A stretch of 36,763 bases of DNA from UBA7672 sp036733305 (lineage in GTDB: Bacteria; Pseudomonadota; Alphaproteobacteria; Caulobacterales; Hyphomonadaceae): assembly GCA_036733305.1 (NCBI GenBank), contig DAINAT010000023.1, positions 1 to 36,763 on the forward strand, given 5' to 3'. The notes below the pieces were generated by a model. It searched no databases. It saw only the letters and a list, made by a program, of their open reading frames with translations, and was not told the DNA's origin. How positions within the stretch are numbered: the stretch's first letter is position 1; the number at the start of each line of letters is the position of its first letter. Positions 26,011 through 34,416 of this stretch are shown here, piece after piece. The translations under genes and the position numbers were made by a program.

Positions 26011-27141
26011 ATGGCTGGCAATCCCTCCCAATTTCAGGTCGATACGGACCCGAACGGAAAGCAGGTGCTGTCCGTCATCGGCGACTGGACCGTGTGGACC
26101 GCCGCCGAAATCCAGCAAAAACTGGGATCGACCAGGATTGCCTATGACGCGATCCTGGATGTCAGCCGCCTGGAGAAGATCGACACCTCCGGCGCCTATC
26201 TGATCGATCGCGCACTTGGCGCTCTCGAAGGCATCGACGACAAGATTCCGATCCGCGGCGAGCACCCGACGCTGGAACGCCTGCTCGGCAAGGTCCGCAA
26301 GGCCAGCCCCGCCGCTCCGCCAGACCCGATCCGTCCGCCCGGCTTCATCGCGCTACTTAACCGCGCAGGTTACGGCGCCGTGCAGGCCTGGTCCGAATTC
26401 ATGGGCCTCCTGTCCTTCATCGGTGAAACCACCGCCACCGTCGGCCGCCTGATCGCCAACCCGCGCCGCATCCGCTGGAAGTCGGTCGTCGCCATCATGG
26501 AAGAAGCGGGCCTCGACGCTCTGCCGATCGTTTGCTTCCTGTCCTTCTTCATCGGCCTCGTCATCGCCTTCATCGGCGCGAACCTGCTGGCGATGTTCAA
26601 CGCTTCGGTCTTCACGGTCGAACTCGTGGGCATCGGCATGCTCCGCGAATTCGGCGCCGTGCTCACCGCCATCCTGCTCGCCGGCCGCACTGACAGCGCC
26701 TTCACCGCCCAGATAGGCGCGATGAAGATGACGCAGGAAATCGACGCCATGCGCACGATCGGCCTCGATCCCATGGAAGCGCTCGTCGCCCCACGCCTTC
26801 TCGCGCTCATCATCATGACGCCGCTGCTCACCTTTGCGGCCACCATTTCCGGCATCGCAGGCGGCCTCGTTGCGGCATGGTCGGCGATGAACATCTCGCC
26901 GCAGATGTTCATCTCGCGCTTCGCCGAAGTCGTGCCGCCGCAACACTTCTGGGTCGGCATCGTGAAGGCGCCAGTCTTCGCGCTTGTCGTCGCCATGGTC
27001 GGCTGCCGGCAGGGCATGCTGGTCGAAGGCGATGTCGTCTCGCTCGGCCGCCGCACCACGTCCGCCGTCGTGCAGGCCATCTTCCTGGTGATCGCGCTCG
27101 ATGCCGCCTTCGCCGTCCTCTATTACATGCTGAACGTATGA
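26011..27141 (+). CDS. mlaE: STAS-MlaE fusion, permease of an MCE/Mla lipid transporter
   Basis: 376 residues. The N-terminal 100 or so residues form a STAS domain (DAILDVSRLEKIDTSGAYLIDRAL), then the permease with about five helices and the MlaE core ELVGIGMLREFGAVLTAILLAGR and MKMTQEIDAMRTIGLDP. Such STAS-permease fusions are known in alphaproteobacterial Mla-type transporters that move phospholipids between inner and outer membranes. ATG 26011 is chosen; TTG 26005 is two codons upstream, and no Shine-Dalgarno is visible for either. The stop TGA overlaps the ATG of mlaF (ATGA), indicating translational coupling. Confidence 0.92.
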   Translation: MAGNPSQFQVDTDPNGKQVLSVIGDWTVWTAAEIQQKLGSTRIAYDAILDVSRLEKIDTSGAYLIDRALGALEGIDDKIPIRGEHPTLERLLGKVRKASPAAPPDPIRPPGFIALLNRAGYGAVQAWSEFMGLLSFIGETTATVGRLIANPRRIRWKSVVAIMEEAGLDALPIVCFLSFFIGLVIAFIGANLLAMFNASVFTVELVGIGMLREFGAVLTAILLAGRTDSAFTAQIGAMKMTQEIDAMRTIGLDPMEALVAPRLLALIIMTPLLTFAATISGIAGGLVAAWSAMNISPQMFISRFAEVVPPQHFWVGIVKAPVFALVVAMVGCRQGMLVEGDVVSLGRRTTSAVVQAIFLVIALDAAFAVLYYMLNV

Positions 27142-27947
27142 GCTACGACGCCGCCCCCGCTGGAAGACAGCCGGCCGCGCCGAAGGGCGATGACGACGCG
27201 ATCATCCGCGTCCGCGGCCTCGTCAATCGCTTCGGCTCCAAGACCGTCCACAACGGTCTCGACCTCGATGTGAAGCGCGGGGAGATCATCGGCGTCATCG
27301 GCGGTTCGGGCACCGGCAAGTCCGTGCTCCTGCGTTCGATCGTCGGCCTCCACACGCCCAACGCCGGCCAGATCGAAGTCTTCGGCCAGCATGTCGCCAG
27401 CCTCTCGCGCGACGAGCGAGTTAAGATCGAACGCCGCTGGGGCGTGATGTTCCAGGACGGCGCGCTTTTCTCCACCCTCAGCGTCCGCGAGAACGTGATG
27501 GCGCCCATGGTGGAGCACACGAAGATCCCCGACGCCCTGATGCGTGAACTGGCCGATCTCAAGCTCCGCCTCGCTGGCCTTGAACTCGAAGCCGCCCCCA
27601 AACGTCCCGGCGACCTGTCCGGCGGCATGCGGAAGAGGGCGGCGCTCGCCCGCGCCATCGCGCTTGATCCGGAACTGGTCTTCCTCGACGAACCGACCGC
27701 CGGACTGGACCCGATCGGCGCCGCCAAATTCGACGAATTAGTGCGTTCACTGAGTAATGCGTTGGGATTAACCGTATTCCTTGTAACCCATGATCTCGAC
27801 ACTCTGGCCGCAACCTGCGACCGGGTTGCGGTGTTGAGTGACGGCAAGGTGCTTGCAATTGGTTCGCTGGATGAGGTCCGTAAAAACGACCATCCGTGGA
27901 TCAAGGAATACTTCTCCGGTCCGCGTGGCCGGGCAGCGGTGAGATAG
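27138..27947 (+). CDS. mlaF: MlaF-type ABC ATPase of the lipid transporter
   Basis: 269 residues. Walker A GGSGTGKS; Q-loop FQDGALF; signature LSGGMRKRAALARA; Walker B ELVFLDEPTAGLDP; H-loop VTHDLDT. The conserved LSGGM(R/Q)KR is specific to the MCE-type ATPases. It overlaps the mlaE stop by four bases and is followed by mlaD after three bases, so it is clearly one operon. It energises extraction or insertion of phospholipids by the MlaFEDB-like complex. Confidence 0.94.
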   Translation: MSYDAAPAGRQPAAPKGDDDAIIRVRGLVNRFGSKTVHNGLDLDVKRGEIIGVIGGSGTGKSVLLRSIVGLHTPNAGQIEVFGQHVASLSRDERVKIERRWGVMFQDGALFSTLSVRENVMAPMVEHTKIPDALMRELADLKLRLAGLELEAAPKRPGDLSGGMRKRAALARAIALDPELVFLDEPTAGLDPIGAAKFDELVRSLSNALGLTVFLVTHDLDTLAATCDRVAVLSDGKVLAIGSLDEVRKNDHPWIKEYFSGPRGRAAVR

Positions 27948-27950
27948 GCC

Positions 27951-28904
27951 ATGGAAACCAAGGCCAACTACGTTCTGATCGGCGCCTTCGTGCTGCTTGC
28001 AGCCGGAGCGTTGGCGCTATTCACGCTGTGGATCGCCGGCAATCCGCTGAACCGTTCGTATGCGGACTACGACGTCATCTTCGAAGGTCCGGTCAACGGC
28101 CTCACCGAAGGCGGCGAGGTTCGCTTCAACGGCATCAAAGTCGGCGAAGTGCAGACACTCCGTCTCGATCGCGAAGATCCCAACAAGGTCGTCGCCCGCA
28201 TCCGCATCGACGCGCAGACGCCGGTCCGCACCGACTCGGTCGCCCAGCTCAACTTCATGGGCATCACGGGTGTAACCTTCATCCAGATCCTCGCTGGCGA
28301 TCCGAAGAAGCCGCTCCTCACGTCGGTCAACGGCCAGACGCCGCAGATATTCACCAGCCGCACGCTCGTCGACGAACTCTTCCAGGGCGGACAGGATCTC
28401 CTCGGCGTCTCGGGCGACACGATCAAGAAGATCAACGAGATGCTCTCTGACGAGAACCTCGCCCACCTGACAGCCACGCTTGCCTCGATCGACAAGGTCG
28501 CTGCCAAGATCGCGCAGGATGACGGCCTGATCGATAGCGCCACGAGCGCGCTGAAGTCGATCGACAAGGCCGCCGCCACGATCGAGGGCACCGCCCAGTC
28601 GGTCGATCAGGCGCTCGCGTCGATCAGCAAGGACGTCAATTCGGTGTCGACCGACGCCTCCCGCGCGCTGGCCGATCTTGAGCCGACACTCAAGGATGCG
28701 CGCACCGCCATGGCCAACGTCAACGGCGCCGTCGCGCAGATCAACACCAACCTTGCGCCCTCGGCCACCACCGCAATCCAGAACATCGGGCATGCGGCGA
28801 CGGACATCCAGAGCATGATGCTGCGCCTGCAGGGGCTGCTCGCGCAGATCGAGCAGGACCCGAGCCGCTTCGTCTATCAGCAACCGCCGCCGGTTGAGCG
28901 CTAA
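27951..28904 (+). CDS. mlaD: MlaD-type MCE-domain protein
   Basis: 317 residues. The N-terminal TM (NYVLIGAFVLLAAGALALFTLW) anchors it in the inner membrane; the MCE domain spans about residues 38-115 (VNGLTEGGEVRFNGIKVGEVQTL). The remaining 200 residues are mostly helical with ATLASIDK/ALKSIDKAA-like repeats, forming a coiled-coil extension longer than in E. coli MlaD, and end in VYQQPPPVER. The hexameric MCE ring holds a lipid-binding pore (family knowledge). The start GCC-ATGG is three bases after mlaF. Confidence 0.93.
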   Translation: METKANYVLIGAFVLLAAGALALFTLWIAGNPLNRSYADYDVIFEGPVNGLTEGGEVRFNGIKVGEVQTLRLDREDPNKVVARIRIDAQTPVRTDSVAQLNFMGITGVTFIQILAGDPKKPLLTSVNGQTPQIFTSRTLVDELFQGGQDLLGVSGDTIKKINEMLSDENLAHLTATLASIDKVAAKIAQDDGLIDSATSALKSIDKAAATIEGTAQSVDQALASISKDVNSVSTDASRALADLEPTLKDARTAMANVNGAVAQINTNLAPSATTAIQNIGHAATDIQSMMLRLQGLLAQIEQDPSRFVYQQPPPVER

Positions 28905-28913
28905 GAGGTGATC

Positions 28914-29531
28914 ATGAAAACGAAGATCGTTGCTCTGACCCTCGCCGTCTCGCTGATGCCCGCCTTCACGCTTGGGGCCTGCGTTTCCGTTCTCCCGACA
29001 CCGGTCGTGCCGTCCGCGCTGATTTCGCTCCCCGCTGATCGCGCCATTGCTCCGACCGATCCGCTCCAGGCGGATGTCGGCGTCTTCTTCCCGGAAAGCT
29101 CGCGCGCCTTCGCCAGCGCCGACATCGCCGTGCGCGACAACCAGGAACTCATCTATCTCTCAGACGTGCGCTGGGCAGATACCGCGCCGGCATTGCTGCA
29201 GGGCGCTGTCGTCAACTCGCTCACCAAGGCTGGCGGCCCGGGCCGCGCAGCCCCCGGCCAGCTCGGCGCCCAGACGGATTACGACCTGCGCTGGCGTGTC
29301 GTGGACATGTCGGTCAGCAAGGGCGCAGGCCCCGTGCGCATCGACGTGCAGGCCAGTCTCATGGACAGCACCACCCGCCGCATGGTCGCCCAGCAATCCT
29401 TCACCGCCGAAGGCATCCCTGACGCTGCCACCGCCCGCGCCCGCGCCGCCGCCCTCGCCATCGTCGCCCAGAAAGTCGCCGACGACGTCGCTGCCTTCGT
29501 CACGAAAACCGTCGTCGCCAAACCCCGCTAG
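28914..29531 (+). CDS. ABC-type transport auxiliary lipoprotein (PqiC/LptE-like)
   Basis: 205 residues. AAGAGG precedes the ATG at 28914 by five bases; the GTG two codons earlier is less likely. The signal sequence ends in lipobox LGAC. The mature part has SSRAFASADIAVRDN and VRWADTAPALLQGAVVNSL, the ABC_trans_aux family pattern in which a YWxD/RWxD segment precedes two helices. Such lipoproteins sit in the outer membrane and may complete the trans-envelope Mla/MCE route. It is the last gene of the cluster and is followed by a long palindrome. Confidence 0.88.
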   Translation: MKTKIVALTLAVSLMPAFTLGACVSVLPTPVVPSALISLPADRAIAPTDPLQADVGVFFPESSRAFASADIAVRDNQELIYLSDVRWADTAPALLQGAVVNSLTKAGGPGRAAPGQLGAQTDYDLRWRVVDMSVSKGAGPVRIDVQASLMDSTTRRMVAQQSFTAEGIPDAATARARAAALAIVAQKVADDVAAFVTKTVVAKPR

Positions 29532-29590
29532 GGCGCAGTCCTCCCGCCGGTCACGCCGGCGAACTAGCAATCGCAGCTACGCACATGAAG

Positions 29591-29645
29591 TAGGGTGCAT
29601 CTTGATGCACCGCGACCGAACTCCGATGCATCAAGATGCACCCTA
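29591..29645. repeat. Long perfect inverted repeat between convergent genes
   Basis: TAGGGTGCATCTTGATGCA (29591-29609) and its reverse complement (29627-29645) flank a 17-base loop. Each arm itself holds a small hairpin, so it is a pair of the unit seen at 35011-35032 in opposite orientations. The location between two convergent genes suggests a bidirectional terminator function. Confidence 0.85.
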
Positions 29646-29662
29646 CGTTCGCGCTCGTCGCC

Positions 29663-31669
29663 CTAAACCGAAGCTCCCAACGCCGCATCCAGCAGCAGGA
29701 ACGCCGATAGCCGCGGCGCCGCGTCCTCACGCGCCCGCTCCGCCATCGACAGCACGCGCAGAGCATCCGGCTCTTCGTTCGATACAAACGTCCGCGCCGC
29801 CAGTTGCAGCTCGCGGTCAGTTTCCAGCATGCGCGAAACGCGCTGGATCTCGATCGGCGCCACATCGCGGATGGCCCGGCGGCGCTGGCGATCACCATGC
29901 GTCGAAGCTGTCGCGATACGGCGCAGGTCAGACGCCTTCATCACATGCTGAAGCCGCACGCCCGCGCGATCCAGCCGGTCGATGATCTGACCCGCCGACT
30001 GCTCGCGCACCTGCGGAGCCACTTCCTCGATCCCCGAGAGCAGTCCACGCCAGGTCGAGTTCGACGAAGCCGTACGATCCTCGCCATAGCTCTCGCGGAA
30101 GGGGTCGATCGGCGGCGCAGGCCGCTCGATATTCGGCACGGCCCGCGGGCCGGCAATCGTGTTCAGCACCAGCTCGTCATCATGAGCGCCATCGCCCCGG
30201 TTGGGATTCCACGCCGGATCATCAAACGCGCCCGACGCCGTCGGCTTGGGCGAGGAGGCCAGGGGAGAGGAGATCGGGGGCGAGGAGGGCAGCGGCGCAG
30301 ACGGCACGGCGAACAGCGGCGTCTGCGGACGCAGGGCCTGCGGCGGCTGCGGCGGCAGAAGCGGCTTCACCGGCTCGGGCTGAAGCACCATCTCGTCGAT
30401 CGTAACAGGCTTCTCCGGCTCAAGGATCAGGTCATCGACAGAGGAGGCGTGCTCGTGATGGTCATCGCGCATCTGCCCGATCAGCAGCGACGCCTTCTCG
30501 ATCCGCGCCCGCGCGCGTTCCAGCCCATCCTCGGCCGCATTGGTCGCGCGCGTCGCCACACGGAACAGCGAGTCCGAAAGCTGGTTGGCACGCTTCTCCG
30601 TCTCGTCCGCATGCTGGCGCGCCGCAATCGTGGCTGCGCGCGTCGTCGCCTCGGCCTGCAGCGCCACATCCTTCAGCGAAATCATCGCCGAGCGTGCATC
30701 TTCCGCCGCCTGAGCAGATTTGGAATTGATCGTCTCGGTCGCCTTCATGGCCTGGCCCAGCGCATCCGACACCGTGTCGCGCAGGCTCTCCGCCGTTGAT
30801 TTTGCCGCCGCCTGCGCCAGCTCGCCGGCCTTGGTCGCCGCTTCAACCATGCGCGTCGACTGCACCAGCTGTTCGTCCAGCCGCATCAGCGCGCCGCCAA
30901 GGTTCTGTGCGCGCTTCCGGCTTTCCGCACCCATCGTGTCCATCTGGTCGATCCGCGCCGCCAGATGCCCCGCCGTCTCGTGCAGGTCGCGCAGCCGCTG
31001 ATCCAGCGTCTCATCCGCCTGCCGCACCTGATCCTGCGCCGCACGCGTCGCTTCGGACATCATCTGCGCATGGCGCGGGATCGACTTCGCCAGACCCTCC
31101 GCCTGCGTCCGCAGGCTTTCGGCCAGCTGGTTCAGGCTGGTCCGCTCCGAACTCATCTTGTTCACCAGCACTTCGGAATCCGCGCGCACGATCTCCGCCG
31201 CCTTCAGCGCAGACTGCACGCTCGTCTCGATGTCGTGCTTCATGCCATCAAGCCGGCTGCGCGTGTCGGACAGCGCCTTGTTCAGCGCCTGCGTCTCGCG
31301 CGTGATCGCTTCGGCCAGGCTGGTGACTTCGTCCCGCGCCACGTCCGCCGGCTCCAGCAGCAACCGCGCAGACGTCAGCACCACCTGGTTGGCCTGCGCC
31401 GACCGCGCGCCCTCACGCGCCATGATCCCCGCACAGATCAGCGCCAGCCCCGTCGCGAACAGCACCGCAAATCCGCCCGCCAGCAACAGAGGCGACTGGG
31501 CAAAGATCTGGGCGAACCCGATCGTGGCGACCAGCCACGCGGCGATCCCGCCCCAGAGCAGCAGGGCAAGTGCTGCCCCCGCCCATGGCATCCACGCGCC
31601 TGCATTGCGTGCAGCCTCAAGCTCGGCGCGGACCCGGTTGGGACTTCTGCGATCGTTGTAATCTGTCAT
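29663..31669 (-). CDS. Large membrane-anchored coiled-coil protein (TipN-like polarity protein)
   Basis: 668 residues. Two TM helices near the N-terminus (about 29-50 and 60-82), a long coiled coil (about 90-420, rich in Ala/Glu/Gln/Arg/Lys with KAAEIVRADSEVL-type heptads), a Pro-rich linker (PLLPPQPPQALRPQTPLF) and a C-terminal 130-residue helical part ending SAFLLLDAALG. This architecture is that of the Caulobacter polar marker TipN (two TMs plus coiled coil); TipN is longer (about 880 residues). Identity is inferred from architecture, and no catalytic motif is seen. It lies convergent to the mla operon and 297 bases from the next frame. Confidence 0.7.
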   Translation of the reverse strand: MTDYNDRRSPNRVRAELEAARNAGAWMPWAGAALALLLWGGIAAWLVATIGFAQIFAQSPLLLAGGFAVLFATGLALICAGIMAREGARSAQANQVVLTSARLLLEPADVARDEVTSLAEAITRETQALNKALSDTRSRLDGMKHDIETSVQSALKAAEIVRADSEVLVNKMSSERTSLNQLAESLRTQAEGLAKSIPRHAQMMSEATRAAQDQVRQADETLDQRLRDLHETAGHLAARIDQMDTMGAESRKRAQNLGGALMRLDEQLVQSTRMVEAATKAGELAQAAAKSTAESLRDTVSDALGQAMKATETINSKSAQAAEDARSAMISLKDVALQAEATTRAATIAARQHADETEKRANQLSDSLFRVATRATNAAEDGLERARARIEKASLLIGQMRDDHHEHASSVDDLILEPEKPVTIDEMVLQPEPVKPLLPPQPPQALRPQTPLFAVPSAPLPSSPPISSPLASSPKPTASGAFDDPAWNPNRGDGAHDDELVLNTIAGPRAVPNIERPAPPIDPFRESYGEDRTASSNSTWRGLLSGIEEVAPQVREQSAGQIIDRLDRAGVRLQHVMKASDLRRIATASTHGDRQRRRAIRDVAPIEIQRVSRMLETDRELQLAARTFVSNEEPDALRVLSMAERAREDAAPRLSAFLLLDAALGASV

Positions 31670-31966
31670 GTGTTCAGGTTGACCAGTCCAAGGTGGCGAA
31701 CTTGCGCCAGCAAGCAGGCGTGGACGGTCACTCGGGCGATAGTCTCGAGAGGCAAATCGAGCATCTTCCAGAGTTCGCGGCTAAACCCGCCCACACAGCA
31801 CGGCCAATGTGCAGATGCAGACCCTGCTTGGAAAGGCCCAAGAGTCAGCCAACATGCAGATTCTGCACGAAATTCATCGACGCCCGACAGGCGAAAAACG
31901 CTGTGTTTCGCGGTACTTGCTGCGGATTTTCAGTAAACGGAGCGAAATCGCCCCGTAGGGCCTGCG
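31670..31966. other. Intergenic region without a clear gene
   Basis: 297 bases upstream of the TipN-like gene. It holds a 48-codon frame (31815-31958, plus strand) without a ribosome-binding site that I do not call. A paired TGCAGA motif occurs at 31810-31818. Presumably this includes the promoter of the coiled-coil gene. Confidence 0.4.
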
Positions 31967-32137
31967 CTACCAGACCTTGGTCGGCTGCTGGGCCACCGGC
32001 TTTTCGATCGGCGCCGGCTTGCCGCGCTGGGCTTCCATGTCCTTCGCGGGACGCGCCGGTTCGGCATCGCCAACACCCGTCCACGCGACCAGCGCCGCGA
32101 AGACCGCATCCCTGACGTTCACAATGACTTCGATCAT
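31967..32137 (-). CDS. Small protein of unknown function (56 aa)
   Basis: Frame from ATG 32137: MIEVIVNVRDAVFAALVAW, then a charged Pro/Lys/Gln-rich tail. The N-terminal 20 residues could be an amphipathic or membrane helix. No good Shine-Dalgarno is seen. The residue pattern is protein-like and the GC-rich third positions fit the neighbours, but support is modest. It lies convergent to nothing and near the promoter of the Hpt gene on the other strand. Confidence 0.45.
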   Translation of the reverse strand: MIEVIVNVRDAVFAALVAWTGVGDAEPARPAKDMEAQRGKPAPIEKPVAQQPTKVW

Positions 32138-32329
32138 CGGGCCGACCCCATTACCCGGAGAGTAGTGAGGCCAAGCTCGTGGCACATCAAGGCGGAAATT
32201 CGGCGCGAATCCCGGTTTGCGGGCCGGTGAGGCCCCCGGGATACGGATTTAATGTGGGCGGATTCCATGAGCGGTGCGGTTCGTTCCGGCTGGCGATCCG
32301 CTTTGCCGGGAATCGTCCTGTGGCGCTGT

Positions 32330-32344
32330 TTAACTTGCCATTAT
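32330..32344 (+). promoter_or_regulatory. CtrA-like binding box upstream of the Hpt gene
   Basis: TTAA-N7-TTAT, one mismatch from the CtrA consensus TTAA-N7-TTAA, 45 bases before the Hpt start. CtrA is the cell-cycle master regulator of alphaproteobacteria, and this is the only such site I noted in the window. The remainder of 32138-32388 shows nothing else. Confidence 0.4.
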
Positions 32345-32388
32345 GGCGGGCGCCTGACTCTGCAGGCCGGACGAGAGGAATCGCCGCC

Positions 32389-32766
32389 ATGATGCCCATT
32401 CTGGATCTCAGCCAGCTCGAAACCATGACCAGTGGCGATGCCGAGCTGGCGGTCGAGGCGCTGGGCATCTTCCGCCAGTCCGCCGAGATGTGGAGCCGCG
32501 CCCTCGACCCCCAAGCCGAACCCCGCCAGTGGGCCGACGCCGCCCACGGCATCAAGGGCGCCGCCCGCTCCGTCGGCCTGATGGCGCTGGGCGACGCATG
32601 TGAAGTCGCCGAGAAACTCGGCCGCGAAGGCGCCGTCACGCCCGCGCAGGCCGGCGTCGCCATCTCCGCCGTGAAGGACCGCCTCGGCGAAGCCCTCGAA
32701 GCCGCCGCCCATGTCGAACACCAGCTCATGATGAAGCGCACCTTCACCGGCGTCCGCCTCGACTAG
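32389..32766 (+). CDS. Single-domain histidine phosphotransfer (Hpt) protein
   Basis: 125 residues. The phosphorylatable His is in AAHGIKGAARSVGL, the HxxKG(A/S)A-type Hpt motif, within a four-helix bundle (residues 20-115). GAGAGGAA precedes the ATG at 32389 by eight bases; a second in-frame ATG follows directly. There is no kinase or receiver in the protein. Single-domain Hpt proteins shuttle phosphate between hybrid kinases and response regulators; in Caulobacterales this can feed CtrA. A CtrA-like box upstream would fit cell-cycle control. Which kinase it serves is unknown. Confidence 0.9.
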   Translation: MMPILDLSQLETMTSGDAELAVEALGIFRQSAEMWSRALDPQAEPRQWADAAHGIKGAARSVGLMALGDACEVAEKLGREGAVTPAQAGVAISAVKDRLGEALEAAAHVEHQLMMKRTFTGVRLD

Positions 32767-32821
32767 GCGCCGCATCCGCACTCTGGCAGGGAGAGCCCCA
32801 GTCGATGACGCGGAGATCACC

Positions 32822-34315
32822 ATGCGAACGGCCCAAGCATTCGCCTGCATAGCCCTCGTCGCCGCGGCCATCCTTCCCGCCTGCACAACCCCCGCACCCG
32901 CCGCGCCGGTCGCAACCGCAGCAGCCCCAGCCCTGACCCTTGAACCCTACACGTTCAAGGCGGCGAACGGCACGGTGGTCGAAGCCGAGAAGGGCACGTT
33001 CGAAGTCTCCGAAAACCGCAGCGATCCAAACGCGCGCAAGATCAGGATCGGCTTCGTGCGCTTCAAGTCGACCGCGGCGACACCCGGCGATCCCATCGTC
33101 TATCTCGCAGGCGGCCCCGGCGCGCCCGGCTCGCTGTCCCTCTCCGGCCCACGCTTCCCGCTCGCCATGGCCCTGCGCGAAGTCGCCGACGTCATCGCCT
33201 ACGACCAACGCGGCACGGGAAGCTCGGGCAGCCAGTCGAACACCCTCCCGCCCTGTTTCTCCGCCCCCGCCTTCGACCTCACGCAACCCATCACGCGCAA
33301 GACGATCACCGACGTCACCCGCACCGGCCTCTCCCACTGCTTCAACTGGTGGGAAGAGCAGGGCATCGACATCGACGGCTACACCACGCGCGAGAACGCG
33401 CAGGATATCGAAGACCTGCGCCGCGCCATCGGCGCAAAGAAGCTGAACCTCTGGGGCATCAGCTACGGCTCGCACCTCGGCCTGACGCTGATGAAGTATC
33501 ACCCCGCATCCATCAACAAGGCCGTGCTCTCCGGCATCGAAGGCCTCGACCAGACGATCAAGCGTCCCGCCCTCACAGACAAGATGTTCGCCCATGTGCA
33601 GGAACTGATCGACGCCGATCCTGCCGCCAAGGCCATCTATCCCGATCTCGCCGGCATGATGCGCCGCGTCACCGCAAAGCTCAACGCACAGCCCGCCACC
33701 ATCACCTTCACGCCCCAGGGCGCAGCCAACCCCGTCACCATCACCTTCGATGGCTATCCGCTACAGCTCCTCACCGCCGGCTCGATCGCAGACCCACGCA
33801 CCATCGCCAACGTCCCGCTCACCTGGCTTGTCGCCGACCAGGGCAATCTCGAACCCTTCGCCCGCCGCATCTACACCATGGTCCAGGGCCTCAACCGCTT
33901 CGCCGGCATGAACGAAGCCATGGACGTCGCCTCCGGCGCCACGCCCGCGCGCATCGCGCTGATAACAGAGGAAGCGAAAACCTCCCTGCTGGCCGACACG
34001 CTCAACTTCCCCATGCCGCAAGTCCTCGGCGTCCGCCCGCAGATCGACGCAGGCGACGCATTCCGCGCACCCTTCACCTCGACCATCCCCGCTCTGTTCA
34101 TCTCCGCAACGCTCGATGGCCGAACCTATCCCGACGAAGCCGCCGAAGAGATCAAGGGCTTCACCAGCAAGCGCCGCCTGATCGTCGAGAATGGCGGCCA
34201 CAACATCTACGAAGCCGACCAGCGCATCGCTGACGCCGTCCTCGCCTTCTTCAACAACCAGCCCACGCCCGAAATCATCGCGCTGCCCCCGCCAAAATTC
34301 GCCCTGCCGCAATAG
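32822..34315 (+). CDS. Lipoprotein alpha/beta hydrolase, S33/TAP-like family
   Basis: 497 residues. The signal peptide has lipobox LPAC (Cys about 21) and is followed by an Ala/Pro-rich linker. Hydrolase motifs: AGGPGAPGS (oxyanion), YDQRGTGSSG (QRG box), LWGISYGSHLGLTLMKYHP (nucleophile Ser in GISYGS) and ENGGHN (catalytic His) with a TAP-like C-terminal domain before it. The class includes secreted tripeptidyl and prolyl aminopeptidase-like enzymes of Streptomyces and proteobacteria; the true substrate is unknown. The frame starts 55 bases after the Hpt stop. Confidence 0.9.
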   Translation: MRTAQAFACIALVAAAILPACTTPAPAAPVATAAAPALTLEPYTFKAANGTVVEAEKGTFEVSENRSDPNARKIRIGFVRFKSTAATPGDPIVYLAGGPGAPGSLSLSGPRFPLAMALREVADVIAYDQRGTGSSGSQSNTLPPCFSAPAFDLTQPITRKTITDVTRTGLSHCFNWWEEQGIDIDGYTTRENAQDIEDLRRAIGAKKLNLWGISYGSHLGLTLMKYHPASINKAVLSGIEGLDQTIKRPALTDKMFAHVQELIDADPAAKAIYPDLAGMMRRVTAKLNAQPATITFTPQGAANPVTITFDGYPLQLLTAGSIADPRTIANVPLTWLVADQGNLEPFARRIYTMVQGLNRFAGMNEAMDVASGATPARIALITEEAKTSLLADTLNFPMPQVLGVRPQIDAGDAFRAPFTSTIPALFISATLDGRTYPDEAAEEIKGFTSKRRLIVENGGHNIYEADQRIADAVLAFFNNQPTPEIIALPPPKFALPQ

Positions 34316-34416
34316 GCCCGGCGCCACCAACGCCGCCGGTTGCAGCGCCCAGCCAGCGATGCGACACAAGCTGATTGCGCCATGCAATCGCTCAGCGTCA
34401 GGCGAGGGGACAAACG

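Noticed and set aside
29047..29985. Long plus-strand frame overlapping the auxiliary lipoprotein gene and the palindrome
   Set aside because: Its Arg/Pro/Ala/Ser-rich composition is typical of an out-of-frame reading; it runs through a repeat and antisense to a real gene.
31815..31958. 48-codon plus-strand frame MQTLLGKAQESAN...
   Set aside because: No ribosome-binding site, no recognised similarity, and the length is within chance expectation.
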